Shown here piece after piece: positions 60,665 through 64,000 of a DNA stretch of 64,000 nucleotides. The notes under the pieces were generated by a model. That model made no database searches and was not told the DNA's origin. It was given only the letters and a program-made list of their open reading frames with translations. How positions within the stretch are numbered: the first letter of the stretch is position 1; the number at the start of each line of letters is the position of its first letter. Source of the DNA: VRUE01 sp963703895 (GTDB taxonomy: Bacteria; Actinomycetota; Thermoleophilia; Solirubrobacterales; 70-9); contig CAVPFX010000002.1 in the NCBI GenBank assembly GCA_963703895.1, forward strand, positions 1,426,001-1,490,000. Reading direction: 5' to 3'. The position numbers and the translations under genes were made by a program.

Positions 60665-61330
60665 TCAGAGTAGCTTTTCCAGACCGACGGTGAAGCGGTC
60701 GGGCAGACCGGCCACCTTGCGCACGGCAAGCAGCACGCCGGGCATGAAGGAGCGGCGGTCGATCGAGTCGTGGCGCAGGCTGAGGGTCTGCCCCTCGCCG
60801 CCGAAGATGACTTCCTGGTGGGCAACCAGCCCGGGTAGGCGCACCGAGTGAATCGGCTCGTGGACGTTGCCACCGGCGCCGGCGATCAGCTCAGCGGTGA
60901 GCTTGGCCGTGCCCGAGGGCGCATCGAGCTTGCGATCGTGGTGCAGCTCGACGATCTCGCACTCGGGCATGTGGCGGGCGATCGTCTGCGCGACCTCCAT
61001 CAACAGCACCGCGCCGATCGCGAAGTTGGGTGCGACGAAGCAGTTTGCCGCCGAGGCCTCGGCGGCGGCTTTGAGCGCGTCGAGGTCAAAGCCGGTTGTG
61101 CCGACGACGACGTGCACGCCCGCCGCCAGGCAGGCTTCGGCGTTGGCCAAGGCCGTGTCGGGCCTGGTGAAGTCGACGACGACGTCGGCATCGCCGAGCA
61201 CCGCGCCGAGCTCGATGCCGAGGGCGGGATCGGCCTTGCCGCTCAGCTCGGTGTCCGCGGCGGCTTCGACCGTTTCGCAGACAGCCTGGCCCATGCGACC
61301 GGCAGCACCGGCGACCGCGACCTTGATCAT
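60665..61330 (-). CDS. dapB: 4-Hydroxy-tetrahydrodipicolinate reductase
   Basis: NAD(P)H-dependent second step of the DAP pathway. The 221-residue protein has the nucleotide loop VAGAAGRMGQAV, VVVGTTGFD and the catalytic ELHHDRKLDAPSGTA (His130/His131, Lys134). The ATG overlaps the M16 peptidase stop (ATGA). It is slightly shorter than the E. coli enzyme but all motifs are present. Confidence 0.95.
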   Translation of the reverse strand: MIKVAVAGAAGRMGQAVCETVEAAADTELSGKADPALGIELGAVLGDADVVVDFTRPDTALANAEACLAAGVHVVVGTTGFDLDALKAAAEASAANCFVAPNFAIGAVLLMEVAQTIARHMPECEIVELHHDRKLDAPSGTAKLTAELIAGAGGNVHEPIHSVRLPGLVAHQEVIFGGEGQTLSLRHDSIDRRSFMPGVLLAVRKVAGLPDRFTVGLEKLL

Positions 61331-62605
61331 GCCGCGACCAGGGTCTCGCTGACCGGCCCGAGCGCCTCGCGGAAGCGGCTCTCATCGCGGCCGACGCAGG
61401 CGGCGGAAAGCCGCTCGGGGCCGTAGAGCTCCTCGGCCAGGGCGGTCAGGTCATCGACGCTGACCGCGTCGACCTTGGCCAGCATCTCGTCGAGACTGTC
61501 GATCGGCAGGTTGAAGAGGGTCGCGCGCGAGATCCGCGACATCCGCGCCGCGGTCGACTCGGAGGAGAGGACCAGGCGGCCCTTGACGTTCTCCTTGGCC
61601 CGCGAGAGCTCCTCGGCCGAGACCGGCTCGCTGCGCAGCCGCGCCATCTCGGCGCCGATGATCGAGCAGGCCTCCTCGACGTTGTCCTCGCGAGTGCCGA
61701 CGTAGCTGGCGATCAGTCCCGAGTCGGTGTACTGCTCGTTGTAGGAGCCGACCGCGTAGGCCAGGCCGCGCTTCTCGCGCACCTCGCGGAAGAGCCGCGA
61801 GGAGCTCGAGCCGCCGAAGATCGAGTCGAGGACGGCGAGCGCGTAGCGCCGCTCGTCCTCGCGGGTGATGCCGGGAGCGCCGAAGCAGATGTGGTACTGC
61901 TCGGTGTCCTTCTCGTAGAAGCAGAGGCGGGCCGACTCGTCGGCCTCGGCCGACGCCGGGTGGCCATTGGCTGCGGTGCTCGGCGGCTGCACGAGCCGCT
62001 GGGAGAGCTCGGCAATGCGAGCGTGGTCGACGTTGCCGGCGGCGCCGACGACGATCGTCTCGCCGGTGTAGCGGGCACTGCGGTAGGCCTCGATGTCGGG
62101 CACCGGCACCGAGCTGATCACCTCGGCCTCGCCGAGCACGCGGCGGCCCAAGCGGGTGGCGGCCGAAAACGGCCTCGGCGAGGATGTCGTGGACGCGATC
62201 CTGCGGCTCGTCCTCGTACATCGCGATCTCCTCGAGCACGACCTCGCGCTCGGAGTCGACTTCCGGGTAGGTCGGCGCCAGCAGCATCTCGGCCAGCAGG
62301 TCGAAGACCTCCTCGGTGTGCTCGTCGAGGAAGCGGGCGTGCAGGTGGGTGGTCTCCTTGCCGGTCGCGGCATTGACCGAGGCGCCGAGGCCGTCGAGCT
62401 TCTCGGCGATCTCGATCGCCGAGTAACGCGCCGTGCCCTTGAAGAGCAGGTGCTCGAGGAAATGCGAGACCCCGGCTTGGGCCGGGGTCTCGTTGCGGGA
62501 GCCGGTGCGCACCCAGAGCCCGAGCGCCACGGATCGCACCGAGGGAACCTCCTCGGTGACGACCCGGACGCCCGAGTCCTGCGTGCTTAGGACTGCGTCG
62601 CTCAA
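61327..62605 (-). CDS. M16-family zinc peptidase, one frame disruption
   Basis: A processing-peptidase-like M16 metalloprotease. The N-terminal part from a TTG at 62605 (LSDAVLSTQDSGVRVVTEEV) contains the inverted zinc motif HFLEHLLFKGT and the downstream Glu region. Near 62145, in a GGGCC run, one extra base breaks the frame. Removing it joins FGRHPLG to RRVLGEAEVISSVPVPDIEA and the second M16 domain (FREVREKRGLAYAVGSYNEQ). It lies between pnp and dapB, the usual place. It is probably intact in the organism. Confidence 0.85.
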
Positions 62606-62609
62606 ATGC

Positions 62610-64000
62610 TTAGCGCCGCTCGCGGTCGCCGCCGCGGGGACGGCGTCCCTCGCGCCCGCCACCGCGGCCGCCACGGTCTCCGCCGTTGCGACTTCCGCCG
62701 CCACCGCCGCCGGAACCGACCGCGGCCAGCTCCTCGGGGCTCTTGCCCGCGATCGAGGGATCGTCGGAGAGGCGCAGGCCGATGCGGCCACGCTCGCGGT
62801 CGACCTCGACCACGGTGACGTCGATCTCCTCACCGGAGGTGAGCACGTCGTCGACCGAGTCGACTCGCTCGCCCGGCTTGACGTTGGAGATGTGCAGCAG
62901 GCCGTCGGTGCCCTTGACCAGCTCGACGAAGGCGCCGAAGGTGGTCGTCTTGACGACCTTGGCCGCCTCGTAGCGATCGCCGACTTCGGCCTCCTTGGTC
63001 ATCGACTGGATCCGCGCGACGCAGGCTTCGACCAGCGAGCCGGTCGGAGCGTAGATGCGGATCGTGCCGTCGTCTTCGACGTCGATTTCGGCTTCGAACT
63101 CCTCGCAGAGGGCGCGGATGGTTTCGCCACCCTTGCCGATCACGGCGCCGATCTTCTCCTGATCGATCTTGATCGACTCGATCCGCGGCGCGTGCTGTGA
63201 GAGCTGCTCGCGCGGGCCGTCGATCGCCTCCGCCATCTTGCCGAGGATGAACTGGCGGCCCTTGTTGGCCTGCTCCAGCGCGTCGGTGAGGATCTCGAAG
63301 GTGACGCCGGTGATCTTGATGTCCATCTGCAGGGCGGTGATCCCGTCCGCGGTGCCGGCGACCTTGAAGTCCATGTCGCCGAGGTGGTCCTCGACGCCGG
63401 CGATGTCGGTGAGGACGATGTAGTCGTCGCCCTCCTTAATGAGTCCCATCGCCACGCCGGCGACGGGGGCCGTGACCGGCACGCCTGCGGCCTGCAGCGC
63501 CATCGAGGAGGCGCAGACCGAGCCCATCGAGGAGGAGCCGTTGGACTCCAGGGTCTCGGAGACGACCCGGATCACGTAGGGGAAGTCCTCTTCGTTGGGG
63601 ATCGTCGCCACCAGGGCGCGCTCGGCGAGCGCACCGTGGCCGATGTCACGGCGCTTCGGGCCGCGCATGAAGCCTGCCTCCCCGACCGAGAAGGGCGGGA
63701 AGTTGTAGTGGTGCCAGAACTTCTTCGAGGTCTCCAGACCGAGCGTGTCGATGCGCATGTCCATGCGCGTCGTGCCGAGCGCGGCGTTGGAGAGGATCTG
63801 CGTCTCACCGCGGGTGAACAGCGCCGAGCCGTGCACGCGGGGTGAGATGTCGACCTCGCACTCGATCGGCCGGATCTCGTCCTGGGCGCGGCCGTCGGGG
63901 CGCTTCTTGTCGACGGCGATCGCCTTGCGGATCGTGTCCTTCTCGATTGAGCCGAAGGCGGCCTTGACTTCGGCCACCTGCTTCTCGTCGGTCTCTCCGT
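62610..64000 (-). CDS. pnp: Polynucleotide phosphorylase (N-terminus beyond window)
   Basis: 3'-5' phosphorolytic exoribonuclease. The window holds about the last 463 residues. They comprise the second RNase PH domain (KKRPDGRAQDEIRPIECEV, LFTRGETQIL, ESNGSSSMGSVCASSMALQA, DHLGDMDFKVAGT), a KH domain (IGAVIGKGGETIRALCEEF) and an S1 domain (EVGDRYEAAKVVKTTTFGAF). The tail is Gly/Arg-rich and may bind RNA. The frame is open to the window edge, so the start lies outside; an internal GTG at 63977 is not the true start. Confidence 0.95.
   Translation of the reverse strand, partial: GETDEKQVAEVKAAFGSIEKDTIRKAIAVDKKRPDGRAQDEIRPIECEVDISPRVHGSALFTRGETQILSNAALGTTRMDMRIDTLGLETSKKFWHHYNFPPFSVGEAGFMRGPKRRDIGHGALAERALVATIPNEEDFPYVIRVVSETLESNGSSSMGSVCASSMALQAAGVPVTAPVAGVAMGLIKEGDDYIVLTDIAGVEDHLGDMDFKVAGTADGITALQMDIKITGVTFEILTDALEQANKGRQFILGKMAEAIDGPREQLSQHAPRIESIKIDQEKIGAVIGKGGETIRALCEEFEAEIDVEDDGTIRIYAPTGSLVEACVARIQSMTKEAEVGDRYEAAKVVKTTTFGAFVELVKGTDGLLHISNVKPGERVDSVDDVLTSGEEIDVTVVEVDRERGRIGLRLSDDPSIAGKSPEELAAVGSGGGGGGSRNGGDRGGRGGGREGRRPRGGDRERR

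Noticed and set aside
1..64000. CRISPR arrays, rRNA genes, insertion sequences or phage integrase genes
   Set aside because: No regularly spaced repeats, rRNA sequence or transposase/integrase motifs were seen by eye on either strand.

Overview
The window is GC-rich, densely packed bacterial chromosome. Gene content and order suggest a deep-branching actinobacterium, most likely of the Thermoleophilia/Solirubrobacterales type. The reasons are a zinc-ribbon FHA (GarA-like) gene abutting an FtsR-like MerR regulator, an RsiG-like anti-sigma protein, a WS/DGAT acyltransferase, murT/gatD, and the order pnp-M16-dapB-dapA-rnj ... ftsK-rodZ-cinA-thpR-recA ... miaB-miaA-dapF-(dapL)...hflX. The lineage is inferred from family knowledge, not from a search.

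Layout. 1-6.2 kb (+): the tail of an unknown gene, proS and pgsA, then an operon with a strong promoter (rsiG-like, FHA, ftsR, SRPBCC, FAD oxidase). 6.3-13.4 kb: a membrane protein with a sigma-4-like N-terminus, a thioesterase, NAD+ synthetase, a secreted metalloprotease, WS/DGAT and DNA polymerase IV. 13.5-16.0 kb (-): a two-gene operon of a SLOG-domain four-TM protein and a TIR-TM protein. This is the best candidate for an undescribed NAD-signalling or defence system. 16-22.3 kb: ccdA, a FUSC-type transporter, a small secreted protein, and a thiolase/SDR/methyltransferase group. 22.3-32.9 kb (-): a compact run of two giant secreted proteins, peroxiredoxin, alpha/beta hydrolase, VKOR, DsbA-like and CAP-domain genes. 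33-34.8 kb: an AT-richer island with a secreted protein and a gene fragment. 34.8-44.5 kb: cyclophilin, a lipid kinase, murT-methyltransferase-gatD, dut, hflX, an epimerase, an MBL hydrolase and a copper-site lipoprotein. 44.5-64 kb: lysine/DAP biosynthesis, tRNA modification, recombination and division genes, a two-component system, RNase J and PNPase.

How the genes work together. Cell-wall supply is prominent: dapA, dapB, a DapL-like aminotransferase and dapF lead to diaminopimelate, and MurT/GatD amidate lipid II. FtsK, RodZ and the FtsR regulator concern division and shape. Extracytoplasmic thiol chemistry is represented by CcdA, VKOR and the DsbA-like protein, next to cysteine-bearing secreted proteins.

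Notable oddities. DapF has serine at both catalytic cysteine positions. A ~72-bp element occurs three times, each time just after a stop codon and in sense orientation. A second ~50-bp element occurs twice. Single-base frame disruptions cluster in thpR, rodZ, ftsK, recA and an M16 peptidase, all between 49.4 and 62.2 kb. This clustering suggests local sequence errors rather than five independent gene deaths.
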